Position numbers and translations under genes: made by a program. The notes under the pieces are model-generated. The model ran no database searches. It was not told where the DNA came from and saw only the letters and a program-made list of their open reading frames with translations. A stretch of DNA of 64,000 nucleotides, taken from contig NZ_CP092183.1 of assembly GCF_023499255.1 (NCBI RefSeq), forward strand, positions 5,328,501 through 5,392,500, read 5' to 3'. This DNA is from Couchioplanes caeruleus. Lineage in GTDB: Bacteria; Actinomycetota; Actinomycetes; Mycobacteriales; Micromonosporaceae. Shown one piece after another: positions 18,976-28,191 of this stretch (position 1 is the stretch's first letter; every line of letters begins with the position of its first letter).

Positions 18976-19998
18976 GTGCCATCGAAGAAGCGGGTCACGG
19001 TCATGCGTGACGTCGCCAAGCTCGCCGGGGTGTCCCACCAGACGGTCTCGCGGGTCCTCAACGAGCATCCGAACGTCAAGCAGGAGACGCGCACGCGCGT
19101 GCTCGAGGCGATGCAGTCGCTCAACTACCGCCGCAACCTCGCGGCCCGCACGCTGGTCACCCGGCAGTCACACACGCTGGGCCTGATCGGCTTCGAGACC
19201 ACCCTGTTCGGCCCGGCGTCCATGCTGTACGGCATCGAGGACGCCGCCCGCGCGGCCGGCTACCTGGTCAGCATCGCGACGGTCCGCAACCTGGAACGCC
19301 GCGAGGTCCTCGAGGCGGTGGACCGGCTCTCCCAGCACGCCGTCGACGGCATCATCGCCATCGCGCCGAAGCCGGCCGTCACCAACGGGCTGCTGCAGGC
19401 GCCGGGCGGCCTCTACTGCGTCGCGGTCGGCGGCGCGGGCGAGACCGACGCGGTGCCGACCGTACGGGTGGACAACGCCGCCGGCGCCCGCCTCGCCACG
19501 CAGCACCTGCTCGGGCTGGGACACCGTACGGTGCACCACGTCGGCGGCCCGCACGACTGGCCCGAGGCCCAGGAACGCGTGATGGGCTGGCGCGACACTC
19601 TGTACAAGGCCGGCGCGGTGGTGCCGCCGGTCGCCTTCGACTCGTGGACCGCCGAATGGGGCTACCGCCGCGGCCAGGAACTCGCCCGCGACCCCGAGGT
19701 CACCGCGGTCTTCTGCGCCAACGACCGGATCGCGCTCGGAGTGCTGCGCGCCCTGCACGAGGCGGGCCGCTCCGTCCCGCGCGACGTGAGCATCGTCGGC
19801 TTCGACGACATGCCGGACTCGGGCTACTTCCTGCCCCCGCTGACCACGGTGCGCCAGGATTTCGCCGAGCTCGGCCGCCGCAGCCTCACCCTGCTGCTGC
19901 AACACATGGCCGACACCGACGAGCCGGAAGCCCCGGCGCACGTGGTGGTGTCCCCGGAGCTCGTCGTCCGCGGCAGCACCGCCGCGCCGCCGCGCTGA
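18976..19998 (+). CDS. LacI-family transcriptional regulator of the sugar importer
   Basis: 340 aa. N-terminal HTH VTVMRDVAKLAGVSHQTVSRVLNEHPNVKQETRTRV (residues about 7-42) with the hinge helix NYRRNLAARTLVTRQS, then a periplasmic-binding-like effector domain (TLGLIGFETTLFGPASMLYGIEDAARAAGY, VFCANDRIALGVLRALHEAG, VSIVGFDDMPDSGYFLPPLTTV). GTG 18976 is chosen because AGGGGGG precedes it and the HTH begins shortly after. It is divergent from the ytfQ operon and almost certainly its repressor; the inducer is likely the imported sugar. Confidence 0.92.
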   Translation: MPSKKRVTVMRDVAKLAGVSHQTVSRVLNEHPNVKQETRTRVLEAMQSLNYRRNLAARTLVTRQSHTLGLIGFETTLFGPASMLYGIEDAARAAGYLVSIATVRNLERREVLEAVDRLSQHAVDGIIAIAPKPAVTNGLLQAPGGLYCVAVGGAGETDAVPTVRVDNAAGARLATQHLLGLGHRTVHHVGGPHDWPEAQERVMGWRDTLYKAGAVVPPVAFDSWTAEWGYRRGQELARDPEVTAVFCANDRIALGVLRALHEAGRSVPRDVSIVGFDDMPDSGYFLPPLTTVRQDFAELGRRSLTLLLQHMADTDEPEAPAHVVVSPELVVRGSTAAPPR

Positions 19999-20009
19999 CA
20001 CCGCCGCCG

Positions 20010-20041
20010 GACCACGCCCGTCCGTCCCCCGCACTCCGGGC
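20010..20041. terminator. Bidirectional terminator candidate between LacI and AbfB genes
   Basis: CACGCCCG and CGGGCGTG form an 8-bp stem around a 16-nt loop in the space between two convergent genes. No T-tract. Confidence 0.4.
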
Positions 20042-20114
20042 GTGACCCCGGACAAGGCACCTCAGCGAGGCACCGGGGCCGGCACGCCGCGTCCGGGCCT
20101 CTCGTGGGCCGGCG

Positions 20115-21050
20115 TTACAGCGGTGACCGTACGGTGAAAGCCACCGGCCATCCGCCCAGCCCCAGCCGCCCGCGGCGCAGCGACAGGAACCGGTCCGGGT
20201 GGGCCTGGGAGCTGAGCAGCACCGTGCCGGAGTCCATGCCCGGCTGGGGGCAGAACGTCGCGTCGGCCGCGTACGCGGAGGTGCCGTCACGGCGGTCGAG
20301 CCAGACCCCGCGGTCGCGGTGGCGCAGGAAGAAGCCGGGGTAGTTGACCGACTCGAACGAGACGCAGCCGGTGCCGGCCAGCCCGGCGCGGACCGTGAAG
20401 GTGGAGTCGGCGCGGTCGAGGGACGGGCTGGTCGCGTCGATGCGGTCGACACGGGCCCGGAAGTCGCGGTGGCGGACCCGGTAGCCGGTCATGCCGGCCG
20501 GTTCGAGGCCGGCGGCACGGCCGACCGTGAAGGGACCGCGGCGCTCCGGCGCCCGGGTCCGGGTGGGCCGGGGACGGGCCGGCGGCGGACTGGACACCGA
20601 CGGGCGCGCCGACGAGGGCGCCGGCGCCCCGCTGTGTGCCGAGGCGGAGGCGGAGCCCGGCGCGAGCGCGTTCGCGGCGAGGGAACGCCCGGCGGGTCCC
20701 GCCGAGGGTGAGGCGGACGCGGGGCCGAGCGGGGGCACCGGGACCGTCGGGACGACCGGCAGCGCGACGAACCGCGGCGGGCCCGGCCGGGTGGCGTGGC
20801 CGCTCTCGTAGGCCATCACGCCGGTCACGGCCAGCACGGCCAGGCCGGCGCAGGCGGCGATGACGGCCCGGTGACCGCGGCGGGCCGGCCCGGGGGCGCC
20901 GGACGGACGGCCGGGCTGCGGCACCGCGGCGCTCGCGGCCGCGAGGAAGGCGTCGGGCAGCGGGGAGGGGCCGGTGGCGCTCTGCCGGTACGGCGGCACC
21001 CAGCCGCCCACGCGCAACTCGGCGGTGCGGGACTGATCCTCTGTGGACAT
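20115..21050 (-). CDS. Membrane-anchored AbfB-domain protein
   Basis: 311 aa. A cytoplasmic N-terminus (MSTEDQSRTAELRVGGWVPP) is followed by one membrane helix at about residues 70-88 (AVIAACAGLAVLAVTGVMAY), a Pro/Ser/Ala-rich linker, and a C-terminal domain of about 140 residues with the AbfB beta-trefoil pattern: VRHRDFRARVDRI, SFESVNYPGFFLRHRDRGVWLDRRDG and SSQAHPDRFLSLRRGRLGLG. AbfB modules bind arabinofuranose side chains of xylan or arabinan. There is no catalytic domain, so it is a cell-surface sugar-binding or sensing protein between the furanose-type importer and the cellulases. Confidence 0.82.
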   Translation of the reverse strand: MSTEDQSRTAELRVGGWVPPYRQSATGPSPLPDAFLAAASAAVPQPGRPSGAPGPARRGHRAVIAACAGLAVLAVTGVMAYESGHATRPGPPRFVALPVVPTVPVPPLGPASASPSAGPAGRSLAANALAPGSASASAHSGAPAPSSARPSVSSPPPARPRPTRTRAPERRGPFTVGRAAGLEPAGMTGYRVRHRDFRARVDRIDATSPSLDRADSTFTVRAGLAGTGCVSFESVNYPGFFLRHRDRGVWLDRRDGTSAYAADATFCPQPGMDSGTVLLSSQAHPDRFLSLRRGRLGLGGWPVAFTVRSPL

Positions 21051-21204
21051 GCACTTCCGTTCCGTGGCGGCGGAGCATGACGTGCGATACGCGCGAAGCG
21101 CCGCAGCCATATTCGTGGCAAAGGTCACGGAACGCAAGAGCCAAGTGACGCGCGAGGAGGCCCGGGACGCGGGGATGGAACCACGTCCCGGGCCGGTTCT
21201 CGGC

Positions 21205-21232
21205 GCCGCCCCGTCCCTCACGGCGGGGCGGC
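21205..21232 (-). terminator. Hairpin terminator after the cellulase operon
   Basis: GCCGCCCCG / CGGGGCGGC, a 9-bp stem with a 10-nt loop, begins 5 nt after the LPMO stop codon and closes the LPMO-GH48-GH74 operon. T-tract absent, as is common at this GC content. Confidence 0.6.
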
Positions 21233-21237
21233 TCCTG

Positions 21238-22323
21238 TCACGGTGAGGTGCAGGTGAGGTTGTTGACGCTGGTCGGGGCGGTGCCCGTACCGGTGAAGCC
21301 GAACGTGGTGGAGCCGTTGGCCGGGACCGTCCCGTTCCACGACTCGTTCTTGACCGTCGCCGAGGATCCGGAGCCGGTGTACTTGCCGCTCCAGAGCTGG
21401 CTCACCGACTGCCCGCCCGGGAACGTCCAGGAGACCGTCCAGCCGTTCACCGCGGAGGTGCCGGCGTGGACCATGATCTCGCCCTGGAAACCGCCGCCCC
21501 AGCCGCCGGTGGTGTTGTACATCGCCGTGCAGCCACCGTTGCCCGAGGGCGGCGGGGTGCTCGGGTCCGTCGGCGGCGGGGTGCCCGGGTCGGTCGGCGG
21601 CGGCGGGGTGGTGCCGTCACCGACGCCGGTGACCTGGCCGTTGCCGCCGTCGAAGACCACGTCGGAGCAGCCGTAGAAGGTCTCCGTGCTGTCCGAGCGC
21701 GACCACACCGAGTAGATGATGTGCCGGCCGCTCTTGCCGGACGGCAGGTTGCCCGTCCACGAGTAGCGTCCGTCCTCGGTGCCCGGGCCGCCCACCGCGG
21801 TCGGGTTGACGACCTGGCTGAACGGCGTGGACTCGAGGTCACTCCACGCCAGCGGCCGGGTCGGGCTCCAGCTGTCCTTGGTGATGTACAGCGAGAACGT
21901 CCCCGGGTGCTTGGCCCAGTCGTTGTAGTCGAAACGCATGCTCGCGCCCGACGTCAGGTGGGTCACCGGGAAGTCGTTACGGGCCAGGTTGAAACCGGTG
22001 AAGTTGTACGGCCCGCCCGTACCGCCGCTGCACAGCTGACCGTCGGGGATGAAGCCGGAGGTACGGCCGGCACCGTCGGAGCGCAGCACCGCGAACCAGT
22101 TGTACAGCGGCGTGGTGCCGCTCTGGGCCACGGCCGCGGCGCAGGCCGCGTTCTTCGGCTGGATCGCGCCGTTGGCGGTCAGCCCGTCCTTCCAGCACAG
22201 GTACGTGCGGCTGCCGGGCGCCATCATCGCGCCGTGCGCCTGGGCCGGCGCCGATTGCAGGACCGCGACACCGGTCCCGGTGAGCAGCAGCATCGCGGCC
22301 GCCACCCATCTCGCCTTTCTCAT
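21238..22323 (-). CDS. AA10 lytic polysaccharide monooxygenase with C-terminal CBM2
   Basis: 361 aa, secreted copper enzyme that cleaves crystalline cellulose (or chitin) oxidatively. The signal peptide ends APAQA and the mature protein begins with His30 (HGAMMAPGSRTYLCW), which supplies the copper brace; the partner histidine is His139 in DYNDWAKHPGTFSLY. The AA10 core ends near SVWSRSDSTETFYGCSDVVF. A Thr/Pro/Asp linker of about 30 residues leads to a CBM2 (CTAMYNTTGGWGGGFQGEI..., Trp-rich binding face). It is last in the GH74-GH48-LPMO operon, 28 nt after GH48. Cellulose rather than chitin activity is inferred from the operon partners. Confidence 0.93.
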   Translation of the reverse strand: MRKARWVAAAMLLLTGTGVAVLQSAPAQAHGAMMAPGSRTYLCWKDGLTANGAIQPKNAACAAAVAQSGTTPLYNWFAVLRSDGAGRTSGFIPDGQLCSGGTGGPYNFTGFNLARNDFPVTHLTSGASMRFDYNDWAKHPGTFSLYITKDSWSPTRPLAWSDLESTPFSQVVNPTAVGGPGTEDGRYSWTGNLPSGKSGRHIIYSVWSRSDSTETFYGCSDVVFDGGNGQVTGVGDGTTPPPPTDPGTPPPTDPSTPPPSGNGGCTAMYNTTGGWGGGFQGEIMVHAGTSAVNGWTVSWTFPGGQSVSQLWSGKYTGSGSSATVKNESWNGTVPANGSTTFGFTGTGTAPTSVNNLTCTSP

Positions 22324-22351
22324 CGTGTCTCCTTCTTCGATGGCTGCGGGG

Positions 22352-25264
22352 TCAGCCGTTGGGGAACAGGCGGGCGTAGTCCGCGTAGCCCGTGGCCACG
22401 TCGACCTGGGCCCAGAAGCGGTGGTAGTTGAAGGTCGGCGCGGGGCCGCCGTCCAGGTACGCCTGGACCTTCGGCCAGTCCGGGTCCTTCTTGTAGAAGG
22501 AACGGATGTCCAGGAAGGACACGCCAGGCTTGATGACGTCGCCGTTCGGCATCTTGCCGCTCCAGCCCGGCGGGATGTAGATGCCCTGGCCGGTGGCCGG
22601 GTCGTAGACGTCGTCCATGCGGTTGTAGTCCGCGCGGGTCTCGGTCACCGACACGCCCTTGCCGTCCTTGTACGCCCAGATCGCGTCGAGCAGCCCCTTG
22701 GCCGCCGTCTTCGCCCGGGTGTTGCCGGACTTGGCCGCGTAGTACGTGAGCAGCTTGGCGAACGAGCCGGCCACACCGAGGTCCTGGCCCTTGCTGGTGA
22801 CCTCGACGTGCAGGCCGGTGTTGGCCGACGGGCTCGACGGGTTCCAGGTGTTCGGCTTGCCGGTCCACGCCAGGTCCGACGGGATCGAGAAGGTGCTGGT
22901 GCCGATGGTGCTGTTGTCCAGCGCCCACGGGACCCACTTGTCGAGCACCGACTTCGCCTTGGTGTCACCGGTCGTGTAGTAGTACTCGGCGAGCCGCTCC
23001 AGTGACCACGTCTGCATGCCGAACCAGCGGTTGGACGGCGGGTCGGCGTACACCGGGGCCTCGACGTAGGACACGCCGTAGAACGTCGGGGTGCCCGCGG
23101 GCGGTGCCTCGTAGGCGCCGTTCCAGCTGTTCGTCGCGCCGCCGGCGATGCCGCCCTCGGACGACTGCAGCCACTGGTAGAACTCCAGCTGCCGGTTCAG
23201 GCTCGCCTGCCAGTCGGCCTTGGCGGTCGGCGACTTGGGCGTCAGCGCGCTCACGTTGCTCAGCACGTACGCGGCCATCGGGTTCTGGTAGCCGAAGTGG
23301 CTGGTGCTGGAGCCGATCCGCCAGGCCCAGCCGGCCTGCGTGTCGGTGGCGCCGCCCCACGCGTAGTACCAGGACATCAGGTTGTTGGAGCTGCTCTTGC
23401 CGCTGCCCGCCGGGCAGGAGGTCGAGGTGCAGCCGGGGTTCTTGAAGTACTTGTCGTAGAAGGAGTAGCGCAGGTAGTCGCCCATCTTCGCGGCGTTCGC
23501 CACGGCGGTGGAGACCTGCGACGCCTTGCCCTGCTGCGTGGCCCAGGTGTAGGCCCAGTACGCCGCCTGCACCGCGCGCGAGTCCGCGTCCGGGGCGTCG
23601 GTGTACTTCCACTGCTTGGCGTACGAGGCGTCCTTGGTGAACAGGTCCAGGTAGCCGTTGGGGCCGCCGTACTTGAACGTGTCGCAGGACGGCTGCGGCA
23701 CGGTCTCGAACGTCGACTCCTGCGGGCCGCGCTGGAAGGTGTTGATGTACGTGACCCGCGACGTCCCGTCACCGCAGTGGCCGAAGCCGTACGTGTTGTC
23801 CACGTCCAGCAGCCAGTGCATTCCGTAGATGTCGGAGGTGCCGTACGCGCTCTTCAGCTCGTTGGCCAGCGGGTCCGTGCCCACCGAGACGCCCGATTCG
23901 AGCTGCGACGGGTACTGCGAGGGCAGCGGGTGCTCCGCCGCGTACGTGGCCGGCTTCGACGGGTCGTACTTGTCGTTGGTCGGCTGGTCGGCGTGCGACG
24001 GGATGATGTACTTCTCCATCGTCTGCCACGCGGTGTTGAACGGCGTCCACTCGCCGGTGACCTGGCCGTGCTCGGCCTCCAGCCACAGCCAGTAGCTGAA
24101 CGCCTCGCTGGTGGTCTCGTGACCCTGGTCGGGCGCCTCGTCGATCAGCGTCTCGATCGAGTGGTACGGCACGCCCTCGGGGCTGAAGTAGCCGTTGGCC
24201 GGGTTCTTGATGTCGGTGTAGAGCTGCGTGAACCGGCCGTCCGCGCTGCCCTCGGCGACCACCAGCGCGGTGACCGTCGCGGCGGTGAGGCCGGTGGCGG
24301 TGGCGCTGAAGGTGGCCTGGGTGTTCGCCGCCGCCGCGTCGGAGGCCGTCAGCGTGACCGTCTGCGGGGTGCTCCAGTTCGACGTGGTGAACGTCAGCGT
24401 CGCGGGCGAGGCGGAGACCGTGGTGGCCCCGGCCGTGCGGGCGATCGAGACGGCGGTGCTCGAGGCCGGCGCCTTGGACAGCGACACCTTGAACGTCGTC
24501 GTCTTGCCCGGCGACACGGTCACCGAGGTCGGGTCGACGACCACCGCGGGGTCGGCGGACGCGTCGACGAACACGGGTACGTCGGCCGTGGTGCTCTTGA
24601 CGCCCGTGGAGTCGTACGAGATCGCCTGCACGTGGTACGCCGCGGTCTGCGCGGGCACCCCGCTCCAGGTGTAGCTGTACGGCGACGTGGTGTCGGTGCT
24701 GAGCAGCAGGCCGTCGTGGTAGAACTCGACCTTGCTGACCGTACGCCCGCTCGCCGCGGTGGCGGTCGCCGTGATCGGGATCGACGCCGGCGCGGTGTAG
24801 CGGGTGTTCGCCGCGGGGCTGCTGAGCGCCACGGTCGGCGCGGCGGCGGTGCCGTTGCACGCCGTGCCGTTGAGCGTGAACGACGTCGGTACGGGGTTCG
24901 CCGATGTGAAGGTGCCGTTGAAGCCGGTGCTCACGCTGGCGCCCGTGCCCACGTTGCCGTTCCAGGCGGCGTTGTTCACCGTGACGTGTGCGCCGCTCTG
25001 GGCGTACGTGCCGCTCCAGCCCTGGGTGACGCGTTGCCCGGCGTCGGGGAAGTCGTACTCGAGGCGCCAGCTGGTGACCGGGTCACCGGTGTTCGTGATC
25101 GCGATGTCACCGGTGAAGCCGCCGCTCCACTGGCTCGCGACCTTGTACACCACCGTGCAGCCGGCTGCGGCCAGCGCGGGTGGTGGGGCGGCGGTGATGA
25201 CGAGGCCGGTGCCGAGGAGCGTGGCACCGCAGGCCGCGAGGGCCCTTCTAGCCTTGCGTCTCAT
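22352..25264 (-). CDS. GH48 processive cellulase (reducing-end cellobiohydrolase) with N-terminal CBM2
   Basis: 970 aa. Signal peptide (about residues 1-33), then CBM2 ([23 protein letters not shown]), an Ig-like module ([29 protein letters not shown]), a second beta-sandwich ([24 protein letters not shown]) and the roughly 630-residue GH48 catalytic domain starting near [21 protein letters not shown]. The [11 protein letters not shown] segment (about residues 382-392) is where the family's general acid glutamate lies. Start ATG 25264 follows AGGAAGGAAG. GH48 enzymes release cellobiose from chain ends and are a marker of true cellulose degraders. Only 11 nt separate it from the GH74 gene upstream. 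Confidence 0.95.
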   Translation of the reverse strand: MRRKARRALAACGATLLGTGLVITAAPPPALAAAGCTVVYKVASQWSGGFTGDIAITNTGDPVTSWRLEYDFPDAGQRVTQGWSGTYAQSGAHVTVNNAAWNGNVGTGASVSTGFNGTFTSANPVPTSFTLNGTACNGTAAAPTVALSSPAANTRYTAPASIPITATATAASGRTVSKVEFYHDGLLLSTDTTSPYSYTWSGVPAQTAAYHVQAISYDSTGVKSTTADVPVFVDASADPAVVVDPTSVTVSPGKTTTFKVSLSKAPASSTAVSIARTAGATTVSASPATLTFTTSNWSTPQTVTLTASDAAAANTQATFSATATGLTAATVTALVVAEGSADGRFTQLYTDIKNPANGYFSPEGVPYHSIETLIDEAPDQGHETTSEAFSYWLWLEAEHGQVTGEWTPFNTAWQTMEKYIIPSHADQPTNDKYDPSKPATYAAEHPLPSQYPSQLESGVSVGTDPLANELKSAYGTSDIYGMHWLLDVDNTYGFGHCGDGTSRVTYINTFQRGPQESTFETVPQPSCDTFKYGGPNGYLDLFTKDASYAKQWKYTDAPDADSRAVQAAYWAYTWATQQGKASQVSTAVANAAKMGDYLRYSFYDKYFKNPGCTSTSCPAGSGKSSSNNLMSWYYAWGGATDTQAGWAWRIGSSTSHFGYQNPMAAYVLSNVSALTPKSPTAKADWQASLNRQLEFYQWLQSSEGGIAGGATNSWNGAYEAPPAGTPTFYGVSYVEAPVYADPPSNRWFGMQTWSLERLAEYYYTTGDTKAKSVLDKWVPWALDNSTIGTSTFSIPSDLAWTGKPNTWNPSSPSANTGLHVEVTSKGQDLGVAGSFAKLLTYYAAKSGNTRAKTAAKGLLDAIWAYKDGKGVSVTETRADYNRMDDVYDPATGQGIYIPPGWSGKMPNGDVIKPGVSFLDIRSFYKKDPDWPKVQAYLDGGPAPTFNYHRFWAQVDVATGYADYARLFPNG

Positions 25265-25275
25265 GGGCTTCCTTC

Positions 25276-27966
25276 CTAGACGGACGGGCTGCAGGTGATG
25301 GGGGACGGAACGGGATTGCTGCCGGTCCAGGTGCCGAGGAAGCCGAACGTGGTGCTCGTGTCCGGGGCCAGGGCGCCGTTCCAGCCGGCGTCGTGGACGG
25401 TGACGCCGGTGCCGGTCTGCGTGCCGGTGCCGCCCCACGCCTGCGCGAAGGTCTGCCCGGCGGTGAAGGTCCAGCCGACCGACCAGCCCTTGGTCGTGGT
25501 CGAGCCGGTGTTGCGGACGGTCACCTCGGCCTGGAAGCCGCCGCTCCAGGACCCGGTGATCCGGTACGCCGCCGAGCACCCGGCCGAGGACGGCGGCGGG
25601 TTCGACGGGCCCGGGTTCGACGGGCTCGGCTGGGACGGCGTCGGGTTCGACGGGCCCGGGTTCGACGGCGTCGGGCCGGACGGCGTCGGGGTGGTGCCGC
25701 CGCCCTGCCGGTCCGCGTAGAGGATGCCGCGGCCGTTGGTGCCGAGGTAGACGCGCCCGTAGACGCGCGGGTCACCGGCGAGGGCCTCCCCCGCGTTGCC
25801 GTACTGGTGGGCGTCGTCGTTGATGCGGACCCAGGCGGTGCCGCCGTTGTCGGAGCGGAAGACCCCGGTGACGCCGTCGACCGTGCCGACCAGGAACACC
25901 GCCGGGTACGCCGCCCCCGGTGCCGCCTTGCCGAACGCCACGTTGATGCCGGAGCTCACCGAGGCGACCGCCGTGAACGTCGCCCCGAAGTTCGTGGAGT
26001 GCAGCAGGCCGGACGTTCCCGCGAGCCACACGTCGCCGGCCTTGCCCGGTACGGCGTGGAAGTGCACCGTGCCCGACGCCGGCACGGCCGCGGCGGAGGC
26101 GGTGAAGGTGGCCCCGCCGTCGCGGCTGACGTAGAACTTGCCGGCGGCGTACCCGTAGAAGGTCTTGGCGTCGGCGCGGTCGGACTCGACCGTCGCGCCG
26201 GCGGGAATGCCGGTGGACCGGGTCCACGAGCTGCCGCGGGTGGTCGAATAGTGCACGTCGGCGCCGGCCGGGGCCCAGACGAAGGCGCCCGCGTCGGCGG
26301 AGACCGCGATGGTGCCGCCGCCGGTCACGCCCGACGGCTCCTGACCCTGGTACCACGTCTTGCCGCCGTCGGTCGAGACGCCGATGTGCGGGGCCGCGTC
26401 CGCGTTGCCCACCCGGGCGAAGACGGTGGGGCTGGCCTCGGCGAAGTCGAGGCTGGTGTTGCTGCTCAGGCTCGGGGTGTCGTGGAAGGACGGCGGCACC
26501 GCGTCGAGGTCGGCGTGGTAGAAGCCGCCGATGTCGCCGAGCGCGCTGACCAGCGGGGCGCCCGACGGCGGGCTGGCCAGGTCGAGGACCGCGGTCTCCT
26601 CCAGCCCCTTGGCCATCGGCTTGATCGTGAACGTGGTGTTGCGGTCCCAGTTGGTCAGCTGGGTGGTGCCGTAGACGGTGGCGCCGGTGCCGTACAGCAG
26701 GCGGTTCGAGTCGAACGGGTCGATCTCCACCGACTCGTTCATCCAGCCGAGCTTCGGCGTGGCCTCCGGCGGCTGCGGGTTGGTGTTGAAGTCGAGCCAC
26801 GGGGTCGCGGAGATGTCCATGGTGTATCGCTTGGACTGGTTCGGGTAGCTCGTGAATTCCCAGATCCGTGTCCAGGTCGCGCCGTTGTCGGTGCTGCGGA
26901 AGAAGATCGCGTCCGGCCACCAGGAGACCTGCGTGGCGACCATCAGGGTGCCGGGGTGCTGGCGGTCGACGGTCAGGCCGGAGTAGCCGTAGTACAGGTC
27001 GTCGCCCGCGCTGAGCTTGACCGGGCTGACGTCGGTCCACTCCCCCGTCGCGGTGTTGAGCCGGAACACCTGGCCCTTGCCGCCGTCGTACGGCCCGCCG
27101 GTGTCGCTGGTGGCGATGTAGAGGAAGTGGTTGACCGAGTCCACCACGCCCTTGTGGGCCAGGTAGCCGGTGGGCTGGCCGGGGATCCGCGCCCAGCTCG
27201 TGCCGCCGTCGGTGGAGCGGTAGACCGGATTCTGCTTGTCGGCCACGCCCACGTAGACGTCGCGGGTCACGTCGTCGAAGGTGACCCAGGTCAAGCCCTG
27301 GTTCTGGCTGAGATAGCCGTTGGTGTCCGACGGGTCCTGGACGTAGGTGCCGGCGTTGGGGAAGGCGGTCACCTTCGACCACGTGGCGCCGTAGTTCGTG
27401 CTGCGCCAGAGGCCGTTGCCGCCCTCGGCGGCGAAGTAGACGTTGCGGTTGTCGTGCGGGTCGACGGCGAGGCGCTCACCCATGCCGCGGCCGGGCATGT
27501 TGCCGCCGTTCTTGAACGGCAGCGTGCTGACCTGCCAGGTGGCGCCGCGGTCGGTGGAGCGCAGGATCGCGCCGTTGTTGGGGTCCCAGCTGTTGGTGTA
27601 CATACCGACCGCGGCGTACACCCGGTTGGCGTCGACGGGGTCCGCGGCGATGCTCAGCACGCCGTTGTAGCCCCAGTTGTTCTGCCCCACCCAGTCGAGC
27701 AGCGGGGTCCAGCTCTGGTTCGCCTGGTTCCAGCGGTACGCACCGCCGATGTCCGTACGGGCGTAGATGAGGTTCTTCTCGGCGCGGCTGAAGACGAGTC
27801 CCGGAACGAAACCACCGCCGTCGATGCGGACGTTCTTCCAGGCGTACGTGTCACTGGGGGCGGCGGCGAGGGCGGGCGCGGGCCGGTGGGCGGCCTGGCC
27901 GACCAGCGCCGCCGCACCGACGAGAGTCAGCGCGGCGGCGACGGCGATGAGGCGTGGGCGATGCAA
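25276..27966 (-). CDS. GH74 xyloglucanase with C-terminal CBM2
   Basis: 896 aa. Signal peptide (1-35), then a two-lobed seven-bladed propeller with recurring Asp-box-like repeats ([30 protein letters not shown]). The catalytic aspartates of the family align with Asp72 in [11 protein letters not shown] and Asp478 in [11 protein letters not shown] Pro/Ser/Asn linker leads to a CBM2 ([23 protein letters not shown]). GH74 enzymes cut the glucan backbone of xyloglucan. First gene of the operon; an operator of the CebR type lies about 65 nt upstream of the ATG. Confidence 0.95.
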   Translation of the reverse strand: MHRPRLIAVAAALTLVGAAALVGQAAHRPAPALAAAPSDTYAWKNVRIDGGGFVPGLVFSRAEKNLIYARTDIGGAYRWNQANQSWTPLLDWVGQNNWGYNGVLSIAADPVDANRVYAAVGMYTNSWDPNNGAILRSTDRGATWQVSTLPFKNGGNMPGRGMGERLAVDPHDNRNVYFAAEGGNGLWRSTNYGATWSKVTAFPNAGTYVQDPSDTNGYLSQNQGLTWVTFDDVTRDVYVGVADKQNPVYRSTDGGTSWARIPGQPTGYLAHKGVVDSVNHFLYIATSDTGGPYDGGKGQVFRLNTATGEWTDVSPVKLSAGDDLYYGYSGLTVDRQHPGTLMVATQVSWWPDAIFFRSTDNGATWTRIWEFTSYPNQSKRYTMDISATPWLDFNTNPQPPEATPKLGWMNESVEIDPFDSNRLLYGTGATVYGTTQLTNWDRNTTFTIKPMAKGLEETAVLDLASPPSGAPLVSALGDIGGFYHADLDAVPPSFHDTPSLSSNTSLDFAEASPTVFARVGNADAAPHIGVSTDGGKTWYQGQEPSGVTGGGTIAVSADAGAFVWAPAGADVHYSTTRGSSWTRSTGIPAGATVESDRADAKTFYGYAAGKFYVSRDGGATFTASAAAVPASGTVHFHAVPGKAGDVWLAGTSGLLHSTNFGATFTAVASVSSGINVAFGKAAPGAAYPAVFLVGTVDGVTGVFRSDNGGTAWVRINDDAHQYGNAGEALAGDPRVYGRVYLGTNGRGILYADRQGGGTTPTPSGPTPSNPGPSNPTPSQPSPSNPGPSNPPPSSAGCSAAYRITGSWSGGFQAEVTVRNTGSTTTKGWSVGWTFTAGQTFAQAWGGTGTQTGTGVTVHDAGWNGALAPDTSTTFGFLGTWTGSNPVPSPITCSPSV

Positions 27967-28029
27967 GGGGCAATCCTCTCGGGGACGTCGGCGGCGCCCG
28001 GGGGCAGCGCCATCGACGGACGTCTCTCA

Positions 28030-28043
28030 TGGGAGCGCTCCCA
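28030..28043. promoter_or_regulatory. CebR-type operator, perfect palindrome, GH74 promoter
   Basis: TGGGAGCGCTCCCA is identical to the known consensus of the cellobiose-responsive LacI-family regulator CebR of streptomycetes. It lies immediately downstream of the predicted -10 box of the GH74 operon, so binding would block transcription until cello-oligosaccharides are sensed. Confidence 0.9.
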
Positions 28044-28045
28044 TG

Positions 28046-28074
28046 ACTGTCGGCCGTGTTCACCTGGAAGTCAA
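28046..28074 (-). promoter_or_regulatory. Predicted promoter of the GH74-GH48-LPMO operon
   Basis: On the minus strand TTGACT (28074-28069) and GACAGT (28051-28046) are 17 nt apart. The -35 is good, the -10 weak, and the CebR box follows directly. Confidence 0.5.
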
Positions 28075-28090
28075 GAGCCGGAAACAATCC

Positions 28091-28108
28091 CATCGGCAGA
28101 TGCCGATG
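28091..28108. promoter_or_regulatory. Inverted repeat between the divergent GH74 and GH5 promoters
   Basis: CATCGGCA-GA-TGCCGATG is a perfect 8-bp dyad abutting the TTGACA -35 of the GH5 gene and 17 nt upstream of the GH74 -35. Position and symmetry suggest an activator or second repressor site, distinct from the CebR boxes. Confidence 0.5.
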
Positions 28109-28138
28109 TTGACAACGACTTAACCGAGTAGGTAGACA
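28109..28138 (+). promoter_or_regulatory. Predicted promoter of the GH5 mannanase gene
   Basis: A consensus TTGACA (28109-28114) is followed after 18 nt by TAGACA (28133-28138). The CebR-like box begins about 19 nt downstream. Confidence 0.5.
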
Positions 28139-28156
28139 TAGGCCTGTCCACCGTCA

Positions 28157-28170
28157 TGGGAGCGCTTCCT
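28157..28170. promoter_or_regulatory. Imperfect CebR-type operator, GH5 promoter
   Basis: TGGGAGCGCTTCCT matches the CebR consensus at 12 of 14 positions and lies between the GH5 promoter and the start codon at 28192. Its position means the upstream in-frame ATG at 28156 is probably not the start. Confidence 0.7.
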
Positions 28171-28191
28171 ACACCGATGGAGGACCCACCC

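Noticed and set aside
22352..25579. Extension of the GH48 frame to 25579
   Set aside because: The extension lies inside the GH74 gene; ATG 25264 has a strong ribosome site and a proper signal peptide.
28156..28191. ATG 28156 as start of the GH5 mannanase
   Set aside because: It lies within the CebR-like operator and would place 12 non-signal residues before the signal peptide; GTG 28192 has GGAGGA at proper distance.
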